A DNA stretch of 64,000 nt, from NCBI GenBank assembly GCA_963705525.1, contig CAVPJW010000004.1, forward strand, positions 1,426,001-1,490,000. Reading direction: 5' to 3'. Positions 1 to 8,026 of this stretch are shown one piece after another; positions within the stretch are counted from its first letter, which is position 1, and the number at the start of each line of letters is the position of its first letter. Position numbers and translations under genes: made by a program. Below the pieces are notes generated by a model, which saw only the letters and a list, made by a program, of their open reading frames with translations, was not told where the DNA came from and did not search any database. Origin of the DNA: CAVPJW01 sp963705525 (GTDB lineage: Bacteria > Acidobacteriota > Vicinamibacteria > Vicinamibacterales > CAVPJW01).

Positions 1-571
1 CGAAGGGGCTCAGGTTCGCGTGGCGAAACAGATCTTCCTCGGCGCCTTCGATGTCGACGACCAGGAACGTCGGCTGGATGCGCGCCACCTCTCGATCGAA
101 CGACCGGACTTCAACCGACATCGTCCTGTCGTGATGCGCCTGCGGAAGGACGGACGACACCCAGAAATCAGACCCGACGTGGAGTGTCGCCTGTCCGTCA
201 GACCGGCCGAGCATGCAGAACTCGAAGTGCGGATCGACGCCATTCAACCGACAATTCTGCCGGACGACGGGCTCGAGCGACCGGTCGGCTTCGAAGCTGT
301 GGACACGTTCGCCCCCGATCTTCCTGGCGCACGAGATGGCGAGCAGCCCGATGCCTCCCCCAAGCTCCATGACCACATCGTCTTTCGTCAGCGCGTCGTG
401 GACCAGCGACCGTTCCCAGCGCGTGTGTGCGCCCGACCAGATCCGCTCTACCATCCGACGCGAGAGACGGCGATCCGCCTGGAGTTTGACGCCATCGACT
501 TCCAGGACCGAACCTCGGAAGCGATGGTAGGAGGTCAGAAGCCAGCGAACGGCTCGTCTGATCAGATGCAT
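1..571 (-). CDS. FkbM family SAM-dependent methyltransferase (5' part, runs off window)
   Basis: The minus strand is open from an ATG at 571 to the window edge, giving about 190 residues with no stop, so the C-terminus is missing. The translation carries a class I SAM-binding motif VMELGGGIGLLAISC near residue 80, an acidic end of the second strand (HSFEAD), and the FkbM signature VVDIEGAEEDLF near residue 180. FkbM enzymes O-methylate sugars or polyketide hydroxyls; the substrate here cannot be told. It is divergent from the gene at 647 across 75 bases. The plus-strand frame over the same bases is only its antisense shadow. Confidence 0.85.
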   Translation of the reverse strand, partial: MHLIRRAVRWLLTSYHRFRGSVLEVDGVKLQADRRLSRRMVERIWSGAHTRWERSLVHDALTKDDVVMELGGGIGLLAISCARKIGGERVHSFEADRSLEPVVRQNCRLNGVDPHFEFCMLGRSDGQATLHVGSDFWVSSVLPQAHHDRTMSVEVRSFDREVARIQPTFLVVDIEGAEEDLFRHANLSPF

Positions 572-646
572 GTGAGGGCGGGAGCCCGATTATAGTTCGG
601 TGAGAATTTCCTTGCTCAGATCGACTACCGGCGCTAGAACTTTCGC

Positions 647-1444
647 ATGAACCTGCGGGGCGCGGTCCTCATCGCACCGCTCTCATGCTCACTGCTGCTC
701 AGTGGCGCCGCCATCGCCAGGTACAGCGCGCAAGAACCTCAAGAGCCGCAATCGGAACAATCCTGTCAGGAGGCATACCGGGAAGACACCGATTGCATCG
801 ATCGGAAGTTCCATGAAGCCGCAAAGGCATGTTCAGGGCCAGGTGATGCCCCGTGCTTCAGGGACGTGGTGAAAGAGAAAGCGGAACTGCTGATGTTGGC
901 GAACGCGGAGCAGCGATCGTGCAATAAAGCGACGCAGGCGGCAAAGACGGACTCCCGCCCCGGAAACATCGATGAGGGGAACAAGAAACTGGCCGATTGG
1001 ACCAGGAAGTGGGACAACCGGGTGTTCGGAAAGTTCGGCTCTGTCATGCAGAAAGATCTCCGACCGTTTGCCGGCGGGATCTATTCATGGGACTTCGACG
1101 TGTCTGTCTACCCCGATCGAACGCTCGCCAGCCTGAACACCTCTCAGTCGACTCGACCACCCGACGGGCCGCTCGGAGACGCCTATGACAGGATGACCAC
1201 CAAGCTGGCGGGATTGCTTCACACGATCAAGCCTCCGGCCTTCCCCGCAGGCACCGCATATGGCAAGGACCGGCCTGTGCCGCGTCGCGTTCATTTCGAC
1301 ACGTCGATGCGCTATCAGATGGGATCGGATCCCCCGCTCGAACCGGACGCGAGAGCCGACGCCGACGGCTACGTCCGCGCACCGAGCGTCAATGCCGTGC
1401 TTTACAAGCCGGTCTGCGACTCACAGTCTCCTCCACCGGAGTGA
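647..1444 (+). CDS. Exported protein of unknown function
   Basis: A 265-residue protein with an N-terminal signal peptide (MNLRGAVLIAPLSCSLLLSG, then AAIA) and a mature part with several cysteines in its first half (residues about 35-95), which could form disulfides in the periplasm. No catalytic motif or known family is recognised. It is the first gene of a four-gene plus-strand run: the next ATG lies 7 bases past its stop. Function is not assigned. The ORF is convincing because of the signal peptide and the tight spacing to recognisable genes. Confidence 0.6.
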   Translation: MNLRGAVLIAPLSCSLLLSGAAIARYSAQEPQEPQSEQSCQEAYREDTDCIDRKFHEAAKACSGPGDAPCFRDVVKEKAELLMLANAEQRSCNKATQAAKTDSRPGNIDEGNKKLADWTRKWDNRVFGKFGSVMQKDLRPFAGGIYSWDFDVSVYPDRTLASLNTSQSTRPPDGPLGDAYDRMTTKLAGLLHTIKPPAFPAGTAYGKDRPVPRRVHFDTSMRYQMGSDPPLEPDARADADGYVRAPSVNAVLYKPVCDSQSPPPE

Positions 1445-1451
1445 AAAGACG

Positions 1452-1811
1452 ATGGCTCGATTGGTCGTGTCGTGTTGCCTCGCCGCGCTGCTGACCACGG
1501 GTGTCTTTTCCGCCGGACCCCTCGAGCGTCGAGCGGCGGGTGAATCCACCGGCCGCCAGGATTCAGACACGCGCGCGAAGATCGAAGCCCGGGTGAAAAC
1601 GATCATCGTCGAGCAGCTGGGCATTCCGGAATCGGAGGTCGTCCGCGAAGCCCAGTTCATCGAAGATCTGGGCGCCGATTCGCTGGACGCCGTAGAGCTC
1701 GTCATGGCGTTCGAAGAGGAGTTCGACGTGTCGATCTCGGATGAGGATGCCAACAACCTGGTGACCGTCGGCGACGCCTACGACTACCTGGTCGAACACT
1801 CGAAAAAATGA
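1452..1811 (+). CDS. Acyl carrier protein with N-terminal signal-peptide-like extension
   Basis: Residues about 42-119 are a full-length acyl carrier protein: helix 1 with VKTIIVEQLGI, the phosphopantetheine site LGADSLD with Ser77, then VELVMAFEEEFDVSISDEDA and VGDAYDYLVEH. Cytosolic ACPs start where residue 42 is here. This one instead has about 40 extra residues that begin MARLVVSCCLAALLTTGVFS, a hydrophobic core after an arginine and a small-residue cleavage region, as in a Sec signal peptide. No ATG lies at the usual ACP start; an in-frame GTG at VKTII would remove helix 1. The open frame continues upstream to 1260, but the ATG at 1452 follows the previous stop by 7 bases. Its stop overlaps the kinase start in ATGA. 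Family certain; location inferred. Confidence 0.85.
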   Translation: MARLVVSCCLAALLTTGVFSAGPLERRAAGESTGRQDSDTRAKIEARVKTIIVEQLGIPESEVVREAQFIEDLGADSLDAVELVMAFEEEFDVSISDEDANNLVTVGDAYDYLVEHSKK

Positions 1812-4660
1812 GCGACACACCAGTGCTCGCTACCGGCACGCGGCTCGGCCCGTATCAGATCGAGGCCCTCGCCGGCAGCGGCGGCATGGGGCAGGTGTAT
1901 CGCGCACGCGACGAGCGGCTGGGCCGGTCAGTGGCCATCAAGGTGTTGCCACCCTCGCTTGCGGTGGATGCTCAGGCGCGCGAGCGCTTCGAGCGCGAGG
2001 CGAGGCTGGTCGCCACCTTCAACCACCCGCACATCTGCTCGGTCCACGATGTCGGACGCCAGGGCGAGATGTCCTATCTCGTGCTCGAGTTCCTCGCGGG
2101 ATCGACGCTGGCCGATCGCCTGAAGGCCTGGCCGACGCGTCCGCTGCCGCTCGCCGAAGCGCTCGGTTATGCCATCCAGATCGCCGATGCGCTCGATACC
2201 GCGCACCGTCACGGCGTCATTCATCGCGATCTCAAGCCGAGCAACATCATGCTCACCGAGTCCGGCGCGAAGCTCATGGACTTCGGCATCGGCAAGTTTC
2301 GTGATGGAGACGGATCGGGCCACGGCGGTGAGATCCTCACCGTCTCCGCGCGCGATCCCGTGACCAGTGCGGGGACGATCCTCGGCACCCTGCAGTACAT
2401 GTCGCCCGAACAGCTCGAAGGCCAGGCCGTCGATGCGCGGACGGACATCTTCGCACTCGGGGCGGTTCTCTACGAGCTGTTCACGGGACGACGGGCGTTC
2501 GACGCGCCGACGCAGGCCGCGCTGATCAGCGCGATTCTCAGGGACGAGCCGCCATCCATATCGATGACGCTGCAGCCCGGCGCGCAGACGGCGACGCTGA
2601 CTCGCACCAGCGGCGTCACCAACATCAGCCTGCGCAGCCTCGATCGAATCGTCCGGCGGTGCCTGGCGAAGAAACCGGAGGATCGGTGGCAGTCGGCGCG
2701 CGACGTCGCGCTCGAGCTGAAGTGGGTGGCGGACGAGGCACATCGAGCCGACGAAGGCGCGACAAGCGAGACACGACCACTCGCGGCCGGGGAGACAAGG
2801 GCGACGGGTGCCGGTCGGACATCTCGCGTGCTGGGCGCCCTGCCATGGCTGGCGGCCGCCGCTGGACTCGCGTTCGGAGTGTGGGCGCTCTCGATTGCAC
2901 GCGTAGCCGCGCCTCCGACGACGACTCCCTTCCGCGTCGATATCACGCCGTCAGTACCCCTCAGGTACAGGCTGCTCTCGAAGGCGGCCCTGTCGCCAAA
3001 CGGATCGCACCTGGCGTTCCATTCAGGCCAGGGTCTCTGGGTACTCGACCTCAGATCCTCCCGCGTGCAACCAGTTTCGGTTGAAAAGGTGGCCACCGGT
3101 GATGATATGCCGTACGGGGCACGACCGTTCTGGTCGCCTGACGGCCGCTATCTGGCATTCACAAAGGACAATCGGCTTCTGAGGTTTTCGCTATCGGATG
3201 GCTCCACGCATGAAATCTGCGAAATCGCTCGGAACGGGATGTATGGGGGAACATGGAACGCGGCCGGAGACATTCTGTTGGCCCCGGGGGGCGACCTCGG
3301 GCTGGGCAATGGCGCCACCATCCACCGCGTCGCCCAGTCGGGAGGCCCAGTCACCCCGGTCACGACGCTCGACAAGTCGAACAGTGAGCTCGCTCATCTG
3401 TTTCCGCAGTTCCTCCCGGATGGTCGCCGGTTCCTGTATACCGTCAGGCGTGGTGACACGGGCGAGGGCGCCGTCGTCGTGGCGAGCCTCGACGGTCAGG
3501 CACGGACGACCATGCTGACGGGTCAGATTACGAACGCGGAATGGGTTCCTCCGGACTCGATACTGTATGTCTTGAATGGAAACCTCGTGGCTCAACGGAT
3601 TGACCCCGCTACGCTCGACAAGAAGGGAGAAGCAACCCTCGTCGTGCAGGACATCGGGTTCGCCGACTCGGTCGACAACATGCCGTTTGGATTTGGACAC
3701 TTCACGGCCTCGACCGGCGGTCTGCTCGCCTACGAATCGGTTGGAGCGCTCCGGGATACGCAACTCCAATGGTTCGGTCGAAATGGCGAGCGCCTCGCTG
3801 CCGAGGGCAGGCCCGAACCGATCGGTTTCGTCGAGACATCCCCGAATGGATCGCAGGTCGCATTCCACGTGGGCAGCGAGAACAGCGACATCTGGACGCT
3901 CGATCTGGGCCGTCAGTCGGAGACGAGACTGACCTCGGGGCCCGGCATCGAGGAGTATCCGATCTGGACACCCGATGGTTCGCGCCTCGCATTCTCGCGG
4001 GCGACCGGCCCGAGTTCCAGCCTGCGGCGACAGATCGTCATGATTGATGCGCATGGACTCGGCCAGGAGGAAATCGTGCTCGACTGGCCCACTCGGATCT
4101 GGCCGGACGCCTTCACTCCTGACGGAAGGACGATAGTCACGGAGAGCGAGCAACCGGGCAAGGGTCTCGAACTCGAGACGATCGCACTCGACGGAGACAG
4201 GAAGCCACAGATCCTATTCACGTCACCCTTTCGCGAACTGGACGCGCAGCTCTCACCCGACGGCAAGTGGCTGACCTACGCGTCCGACTCGTCGGGACGT
4301 TTCGAGATCTTCGTGCAGGCCTTTCCCAAGGCCACCGGGCGCCAACAGGTGTCGACGATCGGCGGCCATCAGGCCAGATGGCGTGCCGACGGAAAGGAAA
4401 TCTTCTTCGTGGACAGCAAAGGCTGGTTGAACAGCGTGCCCGTCAGCCTCGGAGCCAATGGCAGCCTGACGCTCTGGAGCCCCACGCCACTCTTCGAAAC
4501 GCCGGCCGTGATCGCGTACGGCATCTCGCACCAGTACGACGTCAGCCGCGACGGACAACGCTTCCTGATCAACGTGCCGGCGGGTCCCCCGCCGCTGCCG
4601 AAGCTCACCTTGATCAACAACTGGCCGGCGCTGCTCTCGGAGCCACCGCCGGAGAGATGA
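1808..4660 (+). CDS. Membrane Ser/Thr protein kinase with C-terminal TolB/WD40-like propeller
   Basis: A 950-residue kinase of the PknB type. The glycine loop is at 23-30 (GSGGMGQV), the catalytic lysine is Lys45 (VAIKVLP), the catalytic loop is HRDLKPSN with Asp141, and the DFG motif is at 158-160, followed by GTLQYMSPEQ, so it should be active. A hydrophobic stretch at about 341-366 is a single membrane segment. After it come repeated PD40/TolB-like blades (WSPDGRYLAF, WTPDGSRLAFSR, LSPDGKWLTYASD) that would lie outside the cytoplasm. This kinase-TM-propeller plan is common in Acidobacteriota. It overlaps both neighbours by 4 bases, so it is probably translationally coupled to the ACP and to the TonB-C protein. 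The propeller may sense an envelope ligand; that is inference. Confidence 0.93.
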   Translation: MSDTPVLATGTRLGPYQIEALAGSGGMGQVYRARDERLGRSVAIKVLPPSLAVDAQARERFEREARLVATFNHPHICSVHDVGRQGEMSYLVLEFLAGSTLADRLKAWPTRPLPLAEALGYAIQIADALDTAHRHGVIHRDLKPSNIMLTESGAKLMDFGIGKFRDGDGSGHGGEILTVSARDPVTSAGTILGTLQYMSPEQLEGQAVDARTDIFALGAVLYELFTGRRAFDAPTQAALISAILRDEPPSISMTLQPGAQTATLTRTSGVTNISLRSLDRIVRRCLAKKPEDRWQSARDVALELKWVADEAHRADEGATSETRPLAAGETRATGAGRTSRVLGALPWLAAAAGLAFGVWALSIARVAAPPTTTPFRVDITPSVPLRYRLLSKAALSPNGSHLAFHSGQGLWVLDLRSSRVQPVSVEKVATGDDMPYGARPFWSPDGRYLAFTKDNRLLRFSLSDGSTHEICEIARNGMYGGTWNAAGDILLAPGGDLGLGNGATIHRVAQSGGPVTPVTTLDKSNSELAHLFPQFLPDGRRFLYTVRRGDTGEGAVVVASLDGQARTTMLTGQITNAEWVPPDSILYVLNGNLVAQRIDPATLDKKGEATLVVQDIGFADSVDNMPFGFGHFTASTGGLLAYESVGALRDTQLQWFGRNGERLAAEGRPEPIGFVETSPNGSQVAFHVGSENSDIWTLDLGRQSETRLTSGPGIEEYPIWTPDGSRLAFSRATGPSSSLRRQIVMIDAHGLGQEEIVLDWPTRIWPDAFTPDGRTIVTESEQPGKGLELETIALDGDRKPQILFTSPFRELDAQLSPDGKWLTYASDSSGRFEIFVQAFPKATGRQQVSTIGGHQARWRADGKEIFFVDSKGWLNSVPVSLGANGSLTLWSPTPLFETPAVIAYGISHQYDVSRDGQRFLINVPAGPPPLPKLTLINNWPALLSEPPPER

Positions 4661-5601
4661 CCTGCCTCGCGTTGGTCGGCGTGCTCGCGCTCTTCGCCGC
4701 CCAGACATCTGGTCAGACCCAGGATCGACCGACACGCGATCTCCTTACCGAAGCCGATTTCGAGAGCGCTTGGGAGAACGAGCGCGGGTCGCCAAAAGAC
4801 GTAGACATCACGACGGGCGTGCTTCGATTCGGTAAAGGCGCTGCGATCAGAACGAAACCGCGCTATTGGGATTTCTTGTTGACCTTCGACGCGCGCGTGC
4901 TGCTCGCGCCGGCAACCTTCGAGATCGTTGTGCGCAATCATCGAAGCTGGGACGAGAGGAAGCGCCCGGGTGTGGCCTATGAGATTCGGGTCGACGTTGA
5001 CGACAACCAAGCGTATGAGGGCCGTCTGACTGTGCGCGGCGGAAACGGCGCATCGTTCCCTATCGAATCCCTGTCGAGATCAATCGCGAAGTCCGCAGAA
5101 TGGCAGCACTACCGCGTGGACTGCACAGGACAGGTCCTCACGCTGTCGGTCAACGACGCGAAGGTCGCCGAGTTCACGAGTCTCCAGGCCCTGAGCGGTA
5201 ACGTCGGTTTCGGCAATCGGCGAGGAGCCGTCGAATTCAGAAACGTACGAATCACCGACACGTCACTGCATCTCGGGACCTTTGACGACGCGGTTGTCCG
5301 GATGGCTGCTCATTCGGATGACAAGAGCATGGAACCACCAACGCTTCAGTCAGAGCAGAAGCCTGCTTACACGGAACGCGCTCTACAGGCGGGTATCCGT
5401 GGCACGGTGCTGCTCCAATGCGTCGTCACCGCCGACGGAATGCCCGACCAGATTCAAGTCGTGCAGTCGCTCGGCACAAGATGGGGGCTGGACGAAGAAG
5501 CGATCAAGGCTCTGGAAGCGTGGCGGTTTCGACCGGGCCGGATCAATGGAAAGCCCGTGCCGGTCGTCGTCACCGTAGAAATGAACTTCACAATCAGGTG
5601 A
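4657..5601 (+). CDS. Exported DUF1080-like / TonB C-terminal domain protein
   Basis: The ATG at 4657 sits in an ATGA overlap with the kinase stop and gives 314 residues beginning with a signal peptide (MTCLALVGVLALFAAQTSGQ). Residues about 30-210 look like a concanavalin-type sandwich of the DUF1080/LamG kind (WDFLLTFDARV, WQHYRVDCTGQVLTLSVNDAK). Residues about 230-314 are a TonB C-terminal domain (AGIRGTVLLQCVVTADG, LDEEAIKALEAWRFRPG). It lacks the membrane anchor and Pro-rich linker of a classic TonB, so it probably acts as a soluble or peripheral periplasmic protein. A longer frame starting at 4267 is open but lies inside the kinase gene and is rejected. Confidence 0.8.
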   Translation: MTCLALVGVLALFAAQTSGQTQDRPTRDLLTEADFESAWENERGSPKDVDITTGVLRFGKGAAIRTKPRYWDFLLTFDARVLLAPATFEIVVRNHRSWDERKRPGVAYEIRVDVDDNQAYEGRLTVRGGNGASFPIESLSRSIAKSAEWQHYRVDCTGQVLTLSVNDAKVAEFTSLQALSGNVGFGNRRGAVEFRNVRITDTSLHLGTFDDAVVRMAAHSDDKSMEPPTLQSEQKPAYTERALQAGIRGTVLLQCVVTADGMPDQIQVVQSLGTRWGLDEEAIKALEAWRFRPGRINGKPVPVVVTVEMNFTIR

Positions 5602-5611
5602 TTGCGCGCTC

Positions 5612-6826
5612 GTGAACGCTCCCGCTCGAGCCGCCGTCACGCTGACCGTCCTCGCCGCCGCCCTCGGCTACTTCGTCGACGTCTACGACCTCATCGTCTT
5701 CAGCACGGTCCGCGTGCAGAGCCTCGTGCACATCGGCGTTCCGCAATCGGAACTCCTGTCCACGGGCGTCTACCTGCTCAACATGCAGATGGGCGGCGCG
5801 CTCATCGGCGGCGTGCTCTTCGGCACGCTCGGCGACAAACGCGGCCGGTTGTCGGTGCTGTTCGGATCGATCACGCTCTACTCGCTCGCGAATCTCGCGA
5901 ACGCGTTCGTCGACACGGTCGCCGCGTACGCGGTGTGGCGGTTCATCGCGGGCGTCGGGCTCGCCGGCGAGCTCGGCGCCGGCGTCACGCTGGTGAGTGA
6001 AATCATCTCGGCGAAAGGACGCGGCTACGGCAGCGCCATCATTGCGGGCGTCGGGTTCCTGGGCGCGATCCTCGCCGTTCTCGTGGGCACGGCGCTCGAC
6101 TGGCGCGCGGCGTATTTCGTCGGCGGCGCGATGGGGTTCCTCGTGCTCGCGCTGCGGATCGGCGTTCGCGAGTCGGCGTTGTTCGAGCAGGTCAAAGCGC
6201 GGGCGATCGACCGCGGAAATTTCCTGCGCCTCTTCAGGGGATCAACCGGCCTGAAATACCTGCTGGTCGTCGCCGCGGGGCTGCCCATCTGGTACGTCAT
6301 GGGCATCCTCATGACCTTTGCGCCCGAGTTCGGTCGCGAGATGGGACTCAAGCCGGCGCCAAGCGCGGCGCTCGCCGTTCTCTACACCCATGTCGGACTT
6401 GCACCGGGCGGACTCTGCAGCGGCTTCGTCAGCCAGTGGCTGCACGACCGCAAGCGCGTCATCGCGACCCTCTTCGTCGCGCAGGCGGCGTTCGTCGTGC
6501 TGTATTTCACGGTGGGTGGACGATCGACGGCCGCCTTCTATGCGACGTGCGTCCTGCTCGGCGTGACCAACGGCTACTGGGCCGTTTACGTCGTCATGGC
6601 CGCGGAACAATTCGGCACCAACCTGCGCGCCACCGCGACGACGACGGCGCCCAACTTCGTGCGCGGCGCGCTCGTGCCGATGACCTGGCTGTTCCAGTCG
6701 TTGCAGGGTTACGCCACACTCTCGACGTCTGCGTTGATCGTGGGAGGCGTCGTGCTGGCAACGTCGCTCGTCGCGCTCGGCCGGCTGGCTGAAACGTGCG
6801 GGCGATCGCTCGACTTCGTCGAATAA
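5612..6826 (+). CDS. MFS transporter
   Basis: A 404-residue, strongly hydrophobic protein with about 12 predicted helices and the MFS loop 2-3 motif GTLGDKRGR (Asp75). The N-terminal helix carries GYFVDVYDLIVF, an acidic DxxD arrangement seen in carboxylate- and sugar-acid-type proton symporters. GTG at 5612 is taken as the start, 10 bases after the previous stop, so it may be the last gene of the upstream operon. The substrate cannot be read from sequence. It converges on the phosphatase gene at 6851. Confidence 0.88.
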   Translation: MNAPARAAVTLTVLAAALGYFVDVYDLIVFSTVRVQSLVHIGVPQSELLSTGVYLLNMQMGGALIGGVLFGTLGDKRGRLSVLFGSITLYSLANLANAFVDTVAAYAVWRFIAGVGLAGELGAGVTLVSEIISAKGRGYGSAIIAGVGFLGAILAVLVGTALDWRAAYFVGGAMGFLVLALRIGVRESALFEQVKARAIDRGNFLRLFRGSTGLKYLLVVAAGLPIWYVMGILMTFAPEFGREMGLKPAPSAALAVLYTHVGLAPGGLCSGFVSQWLHDRKRVIATLFVAQAAFVVLYFTVGGRSTAAFYATCVLLGVTNGYWAVYVVMAAEQFGTNLRATATTTAPNFVRGALVPMTWLFQSLQGYATLSTSALIVGGVVLATSLVALGRLAETCGRSLDFVE

Positions 6827-6850
6827 AGCCCGGCTCGACCATCGCACCGG

Positions 6851-7822
6851 CTAGATTTGCGGCGGATCCCGCGGATCAGCCGTCGCGCTGCCCGCATCAC
6901 TCGATTTTTCTGGAACTCGGTAGTCGGCGAGAACGACCGTGACGTTGTCGGGCGTCTCGTGTTCGAGCGCCAGGTCCACAAGGATCTGGCATTCCTCGGC
7001 GGGGCTGCGCCGCTGCGCCAGCACGTCGGCGATGCGATCGTCCTCGATGACGTCGGTGAGCCCGTTGGTGCAGAGAAGAATGCGGTCGCCGTTCAGGATC
7101 CGGAAGTGCTCGATCTCGACGTCCACAGCGCCCGGACGGCTCCCGATGATGTTCGTCAGAATGTGGCCGAGATCCTGCGTCGCCGGATCGACGGCGCTCG
7201 GCCGGGGATTGTTCGCCAACTGACGCTCGAGCGTCTGATCGGACGTGAGGAGCGTGAGATCGCCGTCGCGAAAGAGATAGGCGCGCGAGTGCCCCACGTG
7301 CGCCAGAAAAATGTCTTCACCCGCGCTGTACACGGCCGTGAGCGTCGTCGCCATTCCGGTGAGTGACGGACTCGCCTGGCTCTGGCGAAACACCGCCTCG
7401 CTTGCCTGGCGATAGAACCATTCGCTGCGGTCGAGAATCTCCGATGCCGTCCGGCCGTCCACGCGCAGGTTCCACCGGCCGAAGTGAATCGCGAGGTGCG
7501 CCAGCGTGCTGATCGCGACGCGGCTTGCGACCGCACCGGCGTTCGAACCCTCGAGTCCGTCGGCGACGACCATCGCGTATCCCTGCTCCTCGAATCGATC
7601 CGGCAGATCCGCCGCCTGAAGACTGGTGGCCATCGTCTCCTGGAAGCGGCCGAGGCGCAGCGCGAGGTAGTGGTCGTCATTAAGCGTGCGCGAAATGCCG
7701 CGCGCGGACCGCGCCGCAATCTGAACGCGCACGAGCGAACTGATTGGCGTGTATTCCTCGATGTCGAGGAGCGGCGAAAGCGCCCGGCGGCGGGCCCTGT
7801 CCACGTCGTGTTCACCCGTCAC
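6851..7822 (-). CDS. PP2C-family (PPM) phosphatase-like protein with altered metal motifs
   Basis: A 323-residue protein with the PP2C order of motifs: LNDDHY (motif 1), VADGLEGSNAG (normally DGMGG), GMATTLTAVY, HVGHSRAYLF (normally GDSRxY), LCTNGLTD (normally SDGLTD) and TPDNVTVVLADY near the C-terminus. The fold is clear. However, the aspartate of the GDSR motif is His and the metal-ligand aspartate of SDGLTD is Asn, whereas the first aspartate and the final DN are kept. It may be a slow or metal-altered phosphatase, or a binding protein. It could oppose the kinase at 1808, but it is on the other strand and 2 kb away. It is divergent from the serine hydrolase gene at 8027. Confidence 0.85.
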   Translation of the reverse strand: MTGEHDVDRARRRALSPLLDIEEYTPISSLVRVQIAARSARGISRTLNDDHYLALRLGRFQETMATSLQAADLPDRFEEQGYAMVVADGLEGSNAGAVASRVAISTLAHLAIHFGRWNLRVDGRTASEILDRSEWFYRQASEAVFRQSQASPSLTGMATTLTAVYSAGEDIFLAHVGHSRAYLFRDGDLTLLTSDQTLERQLANNPRPSAVDPATQDLGHILTNIIGSRPGAVDVEIEHFRILNGDRILLCTNGLTDVIEDDRIADVLAQRRSPAEECQILVDLALEHETPDNVTVVLADYRVPEKSSDAGSATADPRDPPQI

Positions 7823-7970
7823 GTCTGCCCCCTAATCGACACATACGAATACTACCATCGCGTCTCTTGCCGGTTGCACGACGTCTTGTCACAATCTACC
7901 GCGCACGGTCGTCAGATTCGGTGCCCCGAAGCCATTGCTACGAAGAGAGGTGTGAATCCACCGTTTCGGA

Positions 7971-7998
7971 TTGACACACCGGCGCAATCACATAGGCT
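7971..7998 (+). promoter_or_regulatory. Putative sigma70-type promoter for the serine hydrolase lipoprotein
   Basis: A consensus -35 box TTGACA lies at 7971-7976, followed after 16 bases by TAGGCT at 7993-7998, a weak -10 box that keeps the first two bases and the last T. The start codon at 8027 would follow a leader of roughly 20 bases containing the GAGAGGAG ribosome site. It lies in the 204-base gap between the divergent phosphatase and hydrolase genes. Prediction only. Confidence 0.4.
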
Positions 7999-8026
7999 GT
8001 ACGGTTCAGCTGAGAGGAGACTCCAC

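Noticed and set aside
611..640. Promoter TTGCTC-17-TAGAAC before the gene at 647
   Set aside because: Both boxes are poor matches and the -10 box is only 6 bases from the ATG, so it would need a leaderless transcript.
4267..4656. N-terminal extension of the TonB-C protein
   Set aside because: The extra 130 codons lie in another frame of the kinase gene and encode no recognisable sequence; the ATG at 4657 starts with a signal peptide.
6827..6850. Rho-independent terminator between MFS and phosphatase genes
   Set aside because: A weak inverted repeat (AGCCCGG/CCGGCT) has a bulge, a 12-base loop and no T run; too weak to call.
7484..8026. N-terminal extension of the serine hydrolase
   Set aside because: Antisense to the phosphatase gene; the GTG at 8027 has a good ribosome site and gives a lipoprotein signal.
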